Of a DNA stretch of 64,000 bases, positions 46,987 through 55,695 are shown one piece after another (the stretch's first letter is position 1; each line of letters begins with the position of its first letter). The notes under the pieces are model-generated. The model was not told where the DNA came from. It made no database searches and saw only the letters and a program-made list of their open reading frames with translations. Position numbers and translations under genes: made by a program. The stretch lies in contig JAJFGG010000061.1 in the NCBI GenBank assembly GCA_021776235.1, forward strand, positions 1 through 64,000, read 5' to 3'. The stretch comes from Alphaproteobacteria bacterium (GTDB lineage: Bacteria; Pseudomonadota; Alphaproteobacteria; GCA-2731375).

Positions 46987-47655
46987 TCAGTTGCCCGTAG
47001 CGGTTGATCGCTTAAACCGTCCATGGACCGCAAGCGATGCGGCGATGACAATGGTAATGGATGCGGCGTAATCGATTCTGTGTTCGAGCATGTAGGCGGT
47101 AGCGCCGACAACGCCCGCCCAGGCTAGTGGAACAATGAAAAGCAGCACCGGCGGTCGATCACGGCTGGCCAGCAATAGGCCGACAGTAAAGATCGCCGTT
47201 GGATTGGGCGCTGTACCGACCACGGGAAGGGATTTCCAATCATGGCCCAGAAGGAGCAAAACCAGGGGATAGATGACCAGGCCGAACAGGGTCAATACCT
47301 TGGCGGGCGCGCCGGGACGGCTTGCTCGGAAATCAAACCTGACGGTCCCAAGGTACAGCCCGGACCAGGCCAATAACAGGCCTTGGCCAATCCAGGCCAT
47401 ACCGTAGATGGGCGCCATGAAATTCAGCTCGGTCATAAAGCCCAGTTGGTGGATCGCGCCGATCCACAGCCAGACCGCCGCTAGATAGCCCACCACGAAC
47501 CGGGATGCCCAATGCCCGGCATGATCGCGCGGATAAAGCGCCAGGAGCGACGCAAAAACCGCAAGCAGCCAGGCCAACAGCACCAGGGGCAGCCAATCCG
47601 CGTTATAGGCGGCCATCGACGCACGATAGACGTCAAGAGAGTAGGGTAACTGCAT
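46987..47655 (-). CDS. Polytopic membrane protein (DUF6064-like)
   Basis: A 222-residue protein with about seven hydrophobic segments and the N-terminal LDVYRASMAAYNADWLPLVL, which resembles the uncharacterised DUF6064 family. The AGHWASRFVVGYLAAVWLWI and MAPIYGMAWIGQGLLLAW segments are typical of it. Function unknown. It overlaps no neighbour and lies 39 bp downstream of the Tat-exported aldo/keto reductase, so the two may be co-transcribed. Confidence 0.7.
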   Translation of the reverse strand: MQLPYSLDVYRASMAAYNADWLPLVLLAWLLAVFASLLALYPRDHAGHWASRFVVGYLAAVWLWIGAIHQLGFMTELNFMAPIYGMAWIGQGLLLAWSGLYLGTVRFDFRASRPGAPAKVLTLFGLVIYPLVLLLLGHDWKSLPVVGTAPNPTAIFTVGLLLASRDRPPVLLFIVPLAWAGVVGATAYMLEHRIDYAASITIVIAASLAVHGRFKRSTATGN

Positions 47656-47694
47656 TGCTCTATGCCGCCCTGATCGCCTGCCCCGGGGGGCGGA

Positions 47695-48630
47695 CTATTG
47701 ATCCTCGATATATTGCTGCATGCGCCGGCGCGTCTGTGGGCCGGGCAGGCGGCCCCGGGACGCGCCCATATTCTCGCGCATGTGTGCCACCTTCGACGTC
47801 GCAGGGATGGCGCAGGTAACCGCCGGATGGGACAGAATGAACTTGAGAAAAAACTGCGCCCAATTCCGGCAGTCGAACTCCGCGGCCCAGTCCGGCAGCG
47901 CTTTGTCCCGGACAATGGGAAACAGGCCGCCGCCACGAAATGGCCGGTTGATGATCACGCCGAGGGCACGTTCCCGGGCCAGGGGCAGCAGCCGCGCCTC
48001 GGCCTCGCGATCGAGTATGTTGTAGGTGAATTGGACGAAGTCAATTGGTTGATCACGGATGATCCGTTCCATTTCCCGGTGGCGGCTGCCGTGGGATGTT
48101 GTAACGCCGATGTACCTTATCCGGCCATCTTTCTTGGCGCCGAGTAGGACGTCCAGATGGGTCTCCCAGTCCACGAGATTGTGAATCTGCATCAGGTCAA
48201 AGCCGTCGATCGCCCAAAGCGCGGCAGCCTCCATCATCTGGCTTTCCGCGCTCGCGCCATAGGGGGTCCAGACCTTGGTCGCCGAGAACAAATCCTGTTT
48301 GTTTTGCAGCCGTTTCAGACACCAACCGATAACATCCTGTGACGAGCCATACATGGGCGAACTGTCGATCATTCCGCCACCCAGCTCGAAAAATGTCCGC
48401 AAAACCTCCAATCGTTGCCGGCGCAGGGCCTCGCTGGCGCCGACGTTGAAGGTGATCCAGGTTCCCATGCCCACGGCGGGGATAGGTTCACCGGTATTCG
48501 GAATTGCCCGCGTGAGCAATCCGCCCTGGTCTGCTGAAGCCGGAGCCGTGCCGATACATGGCGTCAGGGCTATTGCCGTGGCGGACGATAGCAGACGACG
48601 GCGTGTCACCAGCATCGGGTTTTCAGTCAT
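47695..48630 (-). CDS. Tat-exported aldo/keto reductase
   Basis: A 311-residue aldo/keto reductase with a twin-arginine signal (TRRRLLSSATAIALTPCIG) and a cleavage region near APASA, so the enzyme is predicted to be periplasmic. The catalytic residues are visible as Asp and Tyr in MIDSSPMYG, Lys in SATKVW and His in MQIHNLVD. Periplasmic members of this family are unusual because they need NADPH; the enzyme may be exported with bound cofactor. The ATG at 48630 is chosen; one at 48660 would add ten residues. Confidence 0.88.
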   Translation of the reverse strand: MTENPMLVTRRRLLSSATAIALTPCIGTAPASADQGGLLTRAIPNTGEPIPAVGMGTWITFNVGASEALRRQRLEVLRTFFELGGGMIDSSPMYGSSQDVIGWCLKRLQNKQDLFSATKVWTPYGASAESQMMEAAALWAIDGFDLMQIHNLVDWETHLDVLLGAKKDGRIRYIGVTTSHGSRHREMERIIRDQPIDFVQFTYNILDREAEARLLPLARERALGVIINRPFRGGGLFPIVRDKALPDWAAEFDCRNWAQFFLKFILSHPAVTCAIPATSKVAHMRENMGASRGRLPGPQTRRRMQQYIEDQ

Positions 48631-48830
48631 GGACTTCGGCACTCCTTCGTCCAACAGCATGCCTTTTCGCGACCGTCTTCCATTATGCTATGTGTTAGGA
48701 CAAGTTGTTTGATCTTCCATAGTCGACCCGCGTCATCAGTGGACAATTCTTTTCGTCCGTTGGCAATGGGTTGAAAGATCCGGGCCGATCGGAATAATGC
48801 GCGGTGTTTAATTTGACCCGAGAGGAAAGC

Positions 48831-49511
48831 ATGGACGTTATCGAAGCCATCAAGACCCGCAAATCTATTCGGGCTTTCACGGATCAGCCGGTCGCCAAGG
48901 AGACCATCGAGCAGATCCTGGAAGTTGCCCAGCGCGCGCCCAGCGGCACCAATACCCAACCTTGGCATGTCTATATCTGCACCGGCCGGGTTCGTCAGGC
49001 AATTACTGACGACGTTCTGGCCCTGGCGGCGGCGGGCAAGGCGAGCACATACGAAGACTACGACTACTACCCGCCGGTCTGGAACGACCTGCATCGCGAC
49101 CGTCGCCGTGGTGTCGGCTGGGGCTTGTACGGCCTGCTGGGAATTAAAAAGGGCGACCGCGAGGCGAGCCAAAGGCAAGGGGCGAGGAACTTCAAGTTTT
49201 TCGACGCCCCGGTTGGTCTGTTTGTTACAACGGATGCCTATCTAAGCCGTGGTAATTGGGCCGATACCGGCATGTACATTCAAACACTGATGCTGGCGGC
49301 GCGCGGCTTTGGCCTGGAAACCTGTCCGCAGGCGGCCTGGATCCAATTTCAGGAGCCGGTGTTTCGACATCTCGCCATCCCCGAGGATCAGGTGCTCGTC
49401 ACCGGCATGTGCCTTGGCCACCCGGATACCGAGGCCATCGAGAATACCCTGGTAAGCGATCGGGAGGACGTTGCCAACGTCGCTCACTTCTGCGGCTTTG
49501 ACAATTCTTGA
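48831..49511 (+). CDS. Nitroreductase family protein
   Basis: A 226-residue FMN-dependent nitroreductase-fold protein. The FMN phosphate site is in IKTRKSIRAFTDQPV near 6-20 and RAPSGTNTQPWHVYIC near 37-52; the second FMN segment is DTGMYIQTLMLAARGFGLET near 150-168. Reductases of this type reduce nitro groups, quinones or enones. ATG 48831 follows GAGAGGA. It leads a forward run of five genes (nitroreductase, SDR, amidohydrolase, DHDPS-like, dehydrogenase) with short gaps that may form one degradation pathway. Confidence 0.92.
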   Translation: MDVIEAIKTRKSIRAFTDQPVAKETIEQILEVAQRAPSGTNTQPWHVYICTGRVRQAITDDVLALAAAGKASTYEDYDYYPPVWNDLHRDRRRGVGWGLYGLLGIKKGDREASQRQGARNFKFFDAPVGLFVTTDAYLSRGNWADTGMYIQTLMLAARGFGLETCPQAAWIQFQEPVFRHLAIPEDQVLVTGMCLGHPDTEAIENTLVSDREDVANVAHFCGFDNS

Positions 49512-49593
49512 CGCGGGCGGGCGCTACGGCGTTCCGATGTCATTGCTCCCGAATTCCAGACGAACATAATGGGCACACAAGGAGACCAACACG

Positions 49594-50427
49594 ATGGATA
49601 AGAAAGTCGCGGTAATAGTGGGCGCCACCACCAAGTGGCAATCGGATGGCCGCATGACCAAGCTGGCCCATGGCCGGGCACTGGACGACAGCGACCTGCC
49701 GGTCGGCGTGCGCTATGGCGTCGGGGGCGCCATCGCGCAGAAGTTCGCGCAGGAGGGCTTCTTCGTCGTGCTGACAACCCGCACCAAGGCCAATGCTTCG
49801 GCCCTGTCGGCGGCCATCCAGGAGCAGGGCGGTGAGTGCATGACTGTCGAACTGGATCTCGTCTCGCCCGAATCCGTCGCGGAGGCATTCGCCACAATTC
49901 GGCGCGACGCTGGTGATCCGGATGTCCTGGTCTACAACGCCGGTTATCTTGAAGGCCGCGATCTTCCGCCGGGGAAAGAACTGCTGGAATACATCCCCCT
50001 GGAGATGTTCGATACCGCGCAGCACATTTCCAGCCGGGGCCCCTTTCTCGTCGCCAAGGAAGTATTACCGACCATGCGCGAGAAAGGCGCAGGATCGTTT
50101 CTTATCTCCAACAACAATTTTTCCCTGCGCGGGCGCAAGCGAAAGACCGGAGAATCACTTTACTACCCCAGGGGCATGATGCGCACCTTGGCCCAGGTCC
50201 TCACCGAAGAATATTCCGAGCACGGCGTGCACGTGGCCAACGTCGTGATCGACGGTCTTATCGATTCACCCGGAACCCGTGCGCTGGCAAAAGCACAGAA
50301 ACAGCCCGATATCGTGATGAACCCGGTCAAGATCGCCGAGGCGTTCTATTACCTGCACACCCAGGACCCATCGTGCTGGACCCATGAACTTCAACTCACG
50401 CCGTTTCCGACCAATCCGAGCTATTGA
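49594..50427 (+). CDS. Atypical short-chain dehydrogenase/reductase
   Basis: A 277-residue SDR-fold protein with two departures from the family. The glycine-rich turn is interrupted: VGAT at 9-12 is followed by about 28 extra residues before GVGGAIAQKFA. In place of the catalytic YxxxK there is ESLYYPRGMM, which lacks the lysine. NAGY and the beta-6 segment VVIDGLIDSPG are present. It may be a non-catalytic or cofactor-altered SDR. Ribosome binding site AAGGAG precedes the ATG. Confidence 0.82.
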   Translation: MDKKVAVIVGATTKWQSDGRMTKLAHGRALDDSDLPVGVRYGVGGAIAQKFAQEGFFVVLTTRTKANASALSAAIQEQGGECMTVELDLVSPESVAEAFATIRRDAGDPDVLVYNAGYLEGRDLPPGKELLEYIPLEMFDTAQHISSRGPFLVAKEVLPTMREKGAGSFLISNNNFSLRGRKRKTGESLYYPRGMMRTLAQVLTEEYSEHGVHVANVVIDGLIDSPGTRALAKAQKQPDIVMNPVKIAEAFYYLHTQDPSCWTHELQLTPFPTNPSY

Positions 50428-50496
50428 TAACCGGCAGGCCGCGGGGCAGGGCGCCAGTGGCTTTGCGGTTGCTGAAAATGGAAGGAATAGCATGCG

Positions 50497-51327
50497 ATGC
50501 AGATAATCGACGCCCAGATCCACCTTTGGGGGACCGGCCTGCCCAGCAACCTTGCGCACCGGCAGGTGACAGCGTTTACCCCTGAAGAGGCCATCGGCCT
50601 GATGGACGAGGGCGGCGTCGACGCCGCCGTCATTCATCCACCCAGCTGGGACCCGGGCTCGGGTGAAATGGCCAGGGAGGCGGTGCGGAACTATCCTGGC
50701 CGCTTCGCGATTATGGGTTCTTTGCCGCTCGACCAGCCGCAATCCCGTTCCCTGATCGCAGGTTGGCGGAATGAACCGGGTCATCTCGGACTTAGATATA
50801 CCTTTTTGAGCGATCCCGCACGGCAATGGCTGCACGATGGCACCCTGGATTGGCTATGGTCGGCCGCGGAAGACGCCGGCGTCCCGGTTGCCGCTCTGGC
50901 GACGGACTCGCTGTCAGCTCTTGGCCGGGTCGCCGAGCGTCACCCCGGACTGCGATTGACCATCGATCACCTGGGCGGTAGAGGCGGCATGACCTCGCTC
51001 AAGGACGCGGCGGCCATGACCCACATACCGGACCTTCTGGCGCTGGCGAGATTCCCCAATGTGGCGGTCAAGGCGACTGGTGCGCCGGGCTATTCCAGTG
51101 AAGCGTATCCGTTTCCGGCAATGCATACCTATCTGCAGCAAATCTACGATGCGTTCGGTCCGGAGCGGATGTTCTGGGGCACAGATATCACGAAGATGCC
51201 CTGTTCCTGGCGCCAATGCGTCTCGATGTTTACCGAGGCGTTGCCGTGGCTCAACGCCCAGGACCAAAGACTGGTCATGGGCGAGGCGCTCTGTGCCTGG
51301 TGGGGCTGGGACCGGGCGACCCGATAG
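50497..51327 (+). CDS. Amidohydrolase family (amidohydrolase-2) protein
   Basis: A 276-residue TIM-barrel hydrolase of the group including 2-pyrone-4,6-dicarboxylate lactonase. It begins MQIIDAQIHLWG with a single His of the HxH pair. Later landmarks are TIDHLGG near 153-159, NVAVKATGAPGYSS and FWGTDITKMPCSW near 225-237 with the late Asp. The N-terminal HxW rather than HxH suggests a metal-independent lactonase style, though this is inference. It belongs to the forward catabolic gene run. Confidence 0.87.
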   Translation: MQIIDAQIHLWGTGLPSNLAHRQVTAFTPEEAIGLMDEGGVDAAVIHPPSWDPGSGEMAREAVRNYPGRFAIMGSLPLDQPQSRSLIAGWRNEPGHLGLRYTFLSDPARQWLHDGTLDWLWSAAEDAGVPVAALATDSLSALGRVAERHPGLRLTIDHLGGRGGMTSLKDAAAMTHIPDLLALARFPNVAVKATGAPGYSSEAYPFPAMHTYLQQIYDAFGPERMFWGTDITKMPCSWRQCVSMFTEALPWLNAQDQRLVMGEALCAWWGWDRATR

Positions 51328-51379
51328 GCTGCTCGCCGGCCGCGCGCCGGGACATTTCGATCACCGAGTTGGAGGGATC

Positions 51380-52312
51380 ATGGCAACAGCATCACAACCG
51401 CAACCCTATCGCGGGGTCTATCCGATCGCCCCAACGCCCTTCAATGAGGATGAAAGCCTGGATTTGGAGGCTCAAATACGGGTGCTGGACTGCATGATCG
51501 ACCAGAATGTGGACGGTATCTGTATTCTGGCGAACTATTCCGAGCAATTTTTGCTGACCGATGCGGAGCGTGACCGTCTGCTCGTTACCTGCCTTGAGCA
51601 TATCGCCGGGCGGGTTCCGGTTATCGTCACCTGTAGCCATTTCAGCACACAGATTTCCGTTGCCAGGGCACGGCAGGCCGAAGCAGCCGGCGCAGATATG
51701 ATTATGATGATGCCGCCCTATCACGGCACGGCGCTAAAGGCCTCCGAGGCGGGCAACTTTACCTATTTTAAAAGGCTCGCGGACGCCATCGCCATTCCCA
51801 TAATGGTGCAGGACGCGCCATTGAGCGGGGTAAACCTGTCGGTCCCGTTTTTGGCCGATCTAGCGCGTCAGATACCGCAGATAAGCTACTTCAAGATCGA
51901 GGTTCCCGGCACGGCCGGCAAATTGCGGGACCTGATTGCCGCGGGTGGCGCCTTGATCCAGGGCCCGTTTGACGGCGAGGAATCAATTACCTTGATGGCC
52001 GATTTGCACGCTGGTGCAACGGGCACCATGCCCAGTGCATTGTTGCCGGAGCTAATTCGGCCGGTGGTTATGGACTATCTTGCCGGCAATACGGTGCGGG
52101 CGGCCGAACATTTCGCCCGTATCCTGCCCCTCATCAACTTTGAGAACCGCCAGTGTGGTCTGAGAGCAACCAAGGCCGCCATGAAGGAAGGCGGTGTCAT
52201 TAAGTGTGATGCCGTTCGCCATCCCTTGGAGCCTCTGCATCCGGAAACCCGGCGGCAACTTTTGGAGCAGGCCGCGGCTTTGGATATCCTGGCCTTGAGA
52301 TGGGGCAAATAG
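51380..52312 (+). CDS. Dihydrodipicolinate synthase-family lyase/dehydratase
   Basis: A 310-residue Schiff-base aldolase-fold enzyme. Lys172 in SYFKIEVPGT is the expected Schiff-base residue. Where true DapA carries the catalytic Tyr (YNVPxRT) this protein has MVQDAPLSG (142-150), a pattern I associate with sugar-acid dehydratases such as L-2-keto-3-deoxyarabonate dehydratase. So it probably acts on a 2-keto-3-deoxy acid in catabolism and not in lysine synthesis. TTGGAGGG precedes ATG 51380. It sits 25 bp before the dehydrogenase. Confidence 0.88.
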   Translation: MATASQPQPYRGVYPIAPTPFNEDESLDLEAQIRVLDCMIDQNVDGICILANYSEQFLLTDAERDRLLVTCLEHIAGRVPVIVTCSHFSTQISVARARQAEAAGADMIMMMPPYHGTALKASEAGNFTYFKRLADAIAIPIMVQDAPLSGVNLSVPFLADLARQIPQISYFKIEVPGTAGKLRDLIAAGGALIQGPFDGEESITLMADLHAGATGTMPSALLPELIRPVVMDYLAGNTVRAAEHFARILPLINFENRQCGLRATKAAMKEGGVIKCDAVRHPLEPLHPETRRQLLEQAAALDILALRWGK

Positions 52313-52337
52313 GCCCGGTCAGCGGGAGAGGCGGAAC

Positions 52338-53396
52338 ATGCGTGCATTTGAAGTCTTGAGTATCCAAAGGATCAGCGCCGAGGAACGGGCCATGATCCAG
52401 GCTGTCGATCCGGCGATCACATTGACCGACGCCGGTGGCTGGTTCGACGGCGAAATTCGCAAGACCTGGCCGGCTTTCACCTCCGAACGTTATTTGCCGC
52501 CCGACGCCAAAGGCGACGGCAGCCGCGAAGAACGCGACCGCATTCTGGCCAAGGCAGAGGTCATACTGGGCGGCTGGCCCTTTCCCCTGGATCTGCGCGC
52601 CAGGGCAGCAAAGCTAAAATGGTTTCACCAGCGTCCGGCCGGCGCCAGTAATCTGCTTCGCGGTGACCTCTGGGGCAGTGACGTCGTGGTGACGACTTCG
52701 CGCGGTTCAGGCAATACATTGGCAATGGCGGAATATGCGCTGGCTGGAATTCTGCATTTCGCCAAAGGTTTGCCGCAGGCTGCCATCGATCGAACCGCCG
52801 GCCATTTCTCCCATCGCGCCTACCAGCCACTCCTGCTGCAAGGCAAGACCGCCTGCGTCGTTGGCGTCGGCGGCATCGGGCGCGATGTCGGCAGACTTTG
52901 CGCCGCCATCGGCATGCGGGTTGTCGGCATTCGCCGCAAGCCGCGCGATGACCGGCCCCTGCCCGAGGGGTTCGATCAGGTGGGCGGCCCCGGCGATCTT
53001 GATCGCCTGCTGCCGGAAGCTGATTTCGTGGTGATATGCTGTCAGTGGACGCCGCAGACAAACGATCTTTTCGACTCCGGCCGCTTTGAGCTGATGAAAG
53101 CGGGGAGCGTACTGGTCAACGTCGCCCGTGGCGAGATCGTGGACGAGACAGCGCTGGTCGAGGCGCTGCAGCGTGATCATCTTCGCGGCGTTGCCTTCGA
53201 CGTTTATGTCGGCGAGTTCGAGAGGGCACCCATGGAACAGCTTTGGTCGGATCCCCGGGTTTTGATTACGCCACACATATCGGGGGCGAGCGACCGGAAC
53301 CGGCATCGCGCCATCGATTTATTCTGCGAAAACCTCGCCTCGTACATTGCCGGCCGGCCGCTGGAAAATGTCATCGATTGGGAGCGGGGGTATTAA
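52338..53396 (+). CDS. D-2-hydroxyacid dehydrogenase family protein
   Basis: A 352-residue NAD(P)-dependent dehydrogenase. The Rossmann loop is GVGGIGRDVGR near 173-183, the active-site Arg lies in LVNVARGEIVDE, the Glu in VGEFERAPM and the His in ITPHISGASDRN. It is about 30 residues longer at the N-terminus than the two others in this window, with a distinct substrate domain. It is the last gene of the forward catabolic run. Confidence 0.9.
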   Translation: MRAFEVLSIQRISAEERAMIQAVDPAITLTDAGGWFDGEIRKTWPAFTSERYLPPDAKGDGSREERDRILAKAEVILGGWPFPLDLRARAAKLKWFHQRPAGASNLLRGDLWGSDVVVTTSRGSGNTLAMAEYALAGILHFAKGLPQAAIDRTAGHFSHRAYQPLLLQGKTACVVGVGGIGRDVGRLCAAIGMRVVGIRRKPRDDRPLPEGFDQVGGPGDLDRLLPEADFVVICCQWTPQTNDLFDSGRFELMKAGSVLVNVARGEIVDETALVEALQRDHLRGVAFDVYVGEFERAPMEQLWSDPRVLITPHISGASDRNRHRAIDLFCENLASYIAGRPLENVIDWERGY

Positions 53397-53563
53397 CGCT
53401 CTTCCTTAAGAGATACCGACCGCCTTCAGACCCAACTGAATAATGGCTCCATAAGAATAGTGATATTGGATCTTTAATTAGGTCCAATTCAATGCAATTT
53501 TCTGAAAACCCCTGGCTTATCGCCAGGTCCTGATCCTGGTTGCGTCTGCAGAAGAGACCTTAC

Positions 53564-54313
53564 ATGACGACCGATAGTGTAAAATATGAACTGTTTCCAC
53601 GCCCGTTATCGGGCGCAATGGTTTCGCGGCTTCCCTCTGCGCTGGTTCCGGCGCGTCGGTCCCTCAAAGGCCAATATGTTGAACTGGTGCCTCTTGATGC
53701 CGCGGTGCATGCGGCTGACCTGTTTGCCGCATCACATGGCAGTGCCGAGGCGCTTCGTATCTGGGACTACCTGGCCGACGGTCCGTGGCCAAATGTCGAG
53801 GCCTATAGCAACGCGCTGCGTCAGCAATCAGCCATGCTCGAGCGGGTATATTTCGCGATCCGGCCGCTGGCCGAGAAGACATACTGCGGACAAGCCAGTT
53901 TTCTTGATCTTGATGCGCAAAATGGCGTCATCGAAATTGGTCATATTTGGTTCGGCTCCCGCCTCCAGCGGTCCCGCGCCGCGACAGAGGCGTTGTATCT
54001 GATGATACGCCATGCCATGGATGATCTCGGTTATCGACGAATGCAATGGCGCTGCAATGCCCAGAACAAGAAATCCATGGCCGCGGCCGAGCGTCTTGGA
54101 TTTCGTTTTGAAGGCATCTTTTACAATCACCTCATTTTCAAGGGGAAGAACCGCGATACCGCATGGTTCTCGATTCTCGACGACGAATGGCCGGAACTTA
54201 GAGGGATCTTCGAGCAGTGGTTGGCGCCCGCCAACTTCGCGCAAGATGGCAACGCCCTTACGTCGCTTTCCCAATTGACGGGCGCCCGCGTAGCAACGGG
54301 CCGGACTATTTGA
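53564..54313 (+). CDS. GNAT-family N-acetyltransferase (RimJ/RimL type)
   Basis: A 249-residue GNAT protein that would transfer acetyl from acetyl-CoA to an amine or protein N-terminus. The core pieces are YVELVPLDAAVHAADLF near 44-60, IEIGHIWFGSRLQRSRAATE near 125-145 (acetyl-CoA pyrophosphate loop, degenerate) and RMQWRCNAQNKKSMAAAERL near 165-185. The N-terminal segment of about 40 residues is extra. ATG 53564 is preceded by GAAGAG. It is followed by an MFS carrier 53 bp later. Confidence 0.87.
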   Translation: MTTDSVKYELFPRPLSGAMVSRLPSALVPARRSLKGQYVELVPLDAAVHAADLFAASHGSAEALRIWDYLADGPWPNVEAYSNALRQQSAMLERVYFAIRPLAEKTYCGQASFLDLDAQNGVIEIGHIWFGSRLQRSRAATEALYLMIRHAMDDLGYRRMQWRCNAQNKKSMAAAERLGFRFEGIFYNHLIFKGKNRDTAWFSILDDEWPELRGIFEQWLAPANFAQDGNALTSLSQLTGARVATGRTI

Positions 54314-54366
54314 CAGGCCGCCCGGACGCGCGGGGCCAGGCCGCGCATTCAATAATGGAGATCCCC

Positions 54367-55599
54367 ATGCAACGATCCCCTTCAGATCAGGTCGCGACTA
54401 TCTACGCAAACGCCGGCCACATGCTCACCCATATGGTGACGATCCTCTATGCAACCGCCGTGCTGCATCTACCCATGGTGTTTGATCTGCCTTATGGCGA
54501 GATGCTTGGTCTCGCCAGTCTTGGCCTTGTGCTTTACGGAGTTGCGGCGCTGCCGGCCGGATGGCTGGGTGACCGGTGGAGCCAGGTGGGGATGATGATC
54601 GTGTTCTTTGCCGGAATTGGCCTGTCACTGTTGGTCGTCGGTACGGCGCGATCTTCCGGTCACCTGTTTTTGGGCCTCTCCCTGTTGGGCCTTTTCGCCT
54701 CCATTTATCACCCAGTGGGTATCGCATGGCTGGTCGCAAGCGCACGCAAACAGGGCATGACCCTGGGCATCAACGGCTTGTTCGGTGGGCTGGGTGGTGC
54801 CGTCGCGCCGCCATTTGTTGGTCTGATGATTGACAATTTCTCCTGGCGCGAAGCTTTCATCGTACCGGGCGTTATCAGTGTCGCGCTTGGTGTACTGCTG
54901 CTTTTTGCCTGGAGGCGCGGTTCCGTTGGTGATCTGAAGAAGGACCGGACAGCCGTTGCGCCGCCTAGCGCCAGCGCGATGAAACGCGCCTTCATCGTGC
55001 TGACGTTGACCATGGCGTGCAGCGGCTTCATCTATTCGGGCATCCTGAACACCATGCCCAAACTGTTCGAGGGCGGCCTGGGGGCTGGTCCTATAACAAA
55101 CTATACTGAAATTGGCCTCTACGTTGGCGCGGTGGTCGGATTTGCCTCTCTCAGCAGCGTCATAGGCGGTTGGCTGGCGGACCGATTTTCGCCAAAAAGC
55201 GTCTATATTCTGTTTTGGACGCTGCAAATTGTGCCGCTGTTCTTCGTAACTTCCTTGTTTGGCGCCGGGCTGGTTGCGCTGGTGGCGGCGGTGTTGCTGA
55301 TCAATACAGGCTTCGTCGCGGCCGAGAATATGCTGGTGGCCCGATATACGCCGTTCGAGTGGCGGGGTATTGCCTACGGCGCGAAGTTCGTGCTGTCCCT
55401 GGGGATCGGCGGGCTGACCGTCCAACTCGCGGGCCAGCTGTTCGATGCCATGGGCAACTTCCATCTTCTCTATACGTTGTTTGCCGCCGCCGCGGCATTG
55501 GCCACCGTTTGTGCGCTATTGCTGCCGGCCAGAAGCATTGGCCTCGGTGGCAGCGGCGGCCCGCGCCTCGCCGGGAGTGTCGCGGGAGACCCGTCTTGA
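54367..55599 (+). CDS. Major facilitator superfamily transporter
   Basis: A 410-residue carrier with about twelve hydrophobic segments and a loop near 190-205. AGHMLTHMVTILYATAVLHLP at the start is like that of fosmidomycin-resistance-type MFS proteins. The loop-2 motif is GWLGDRWSQVG and loop 8 reads GGWLADRFSPKS. ATG 54367 (MQRSPSD) has GGAG directly upstream; ATG 54355 is the alternative. It is one of two adjacent but divergent MFS carriers. Confidence 0.88.
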   Translation: MQRSPSDQVATIYANAGHMLTHMVTILYATAVLHLPMVFDLPYGEMLGLASLGLVLYGVAALPAGWLGDRWSQVGMMIVFFAGIGLSLLVVGTARSSGHLFLGLSLLGLFASIYHPVGIAWLVASARKQGMTLGINGLFGGLGGAVAPPFVGLMIDNFSWREAFIVPGVISVALGVLLLFAWRRGSVGDLKKDRTAVAPPSASAMKRAFIVLTLTMACSGFIYSGILNTMPKLFEGGLGAGPITNYTEIGLYVGAVVGFASLSSVIGGWLADRFSPKSVYILFWTLQIVPLFFVTSLFGAGLVALVAAVLLINTGFVAAENMLVARYTPFEWRGIAYGAKFVLSLGIGGLTVQLAGQLFDAMGNFHLLYTLFAAAAALATVCALLLPARSIGLGGSGGPRLAGSVAGDPS

Positions 55600-55695
55600 A
55601 ACAAATTGGTATTAGGCGCGTGGACGGCATTTGACTATTCAGAGATACTAGCTGATCGATGTGTAGAAGGACGATAGGAGAGAGTTACCAGACCA

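Noticed and set aside
53511-53527. Short hairpin CCTGGC/GCCAGG before the GNAT gene as a terminator
   Set aside because: Only six base pairs and no T-run; too weak to call.
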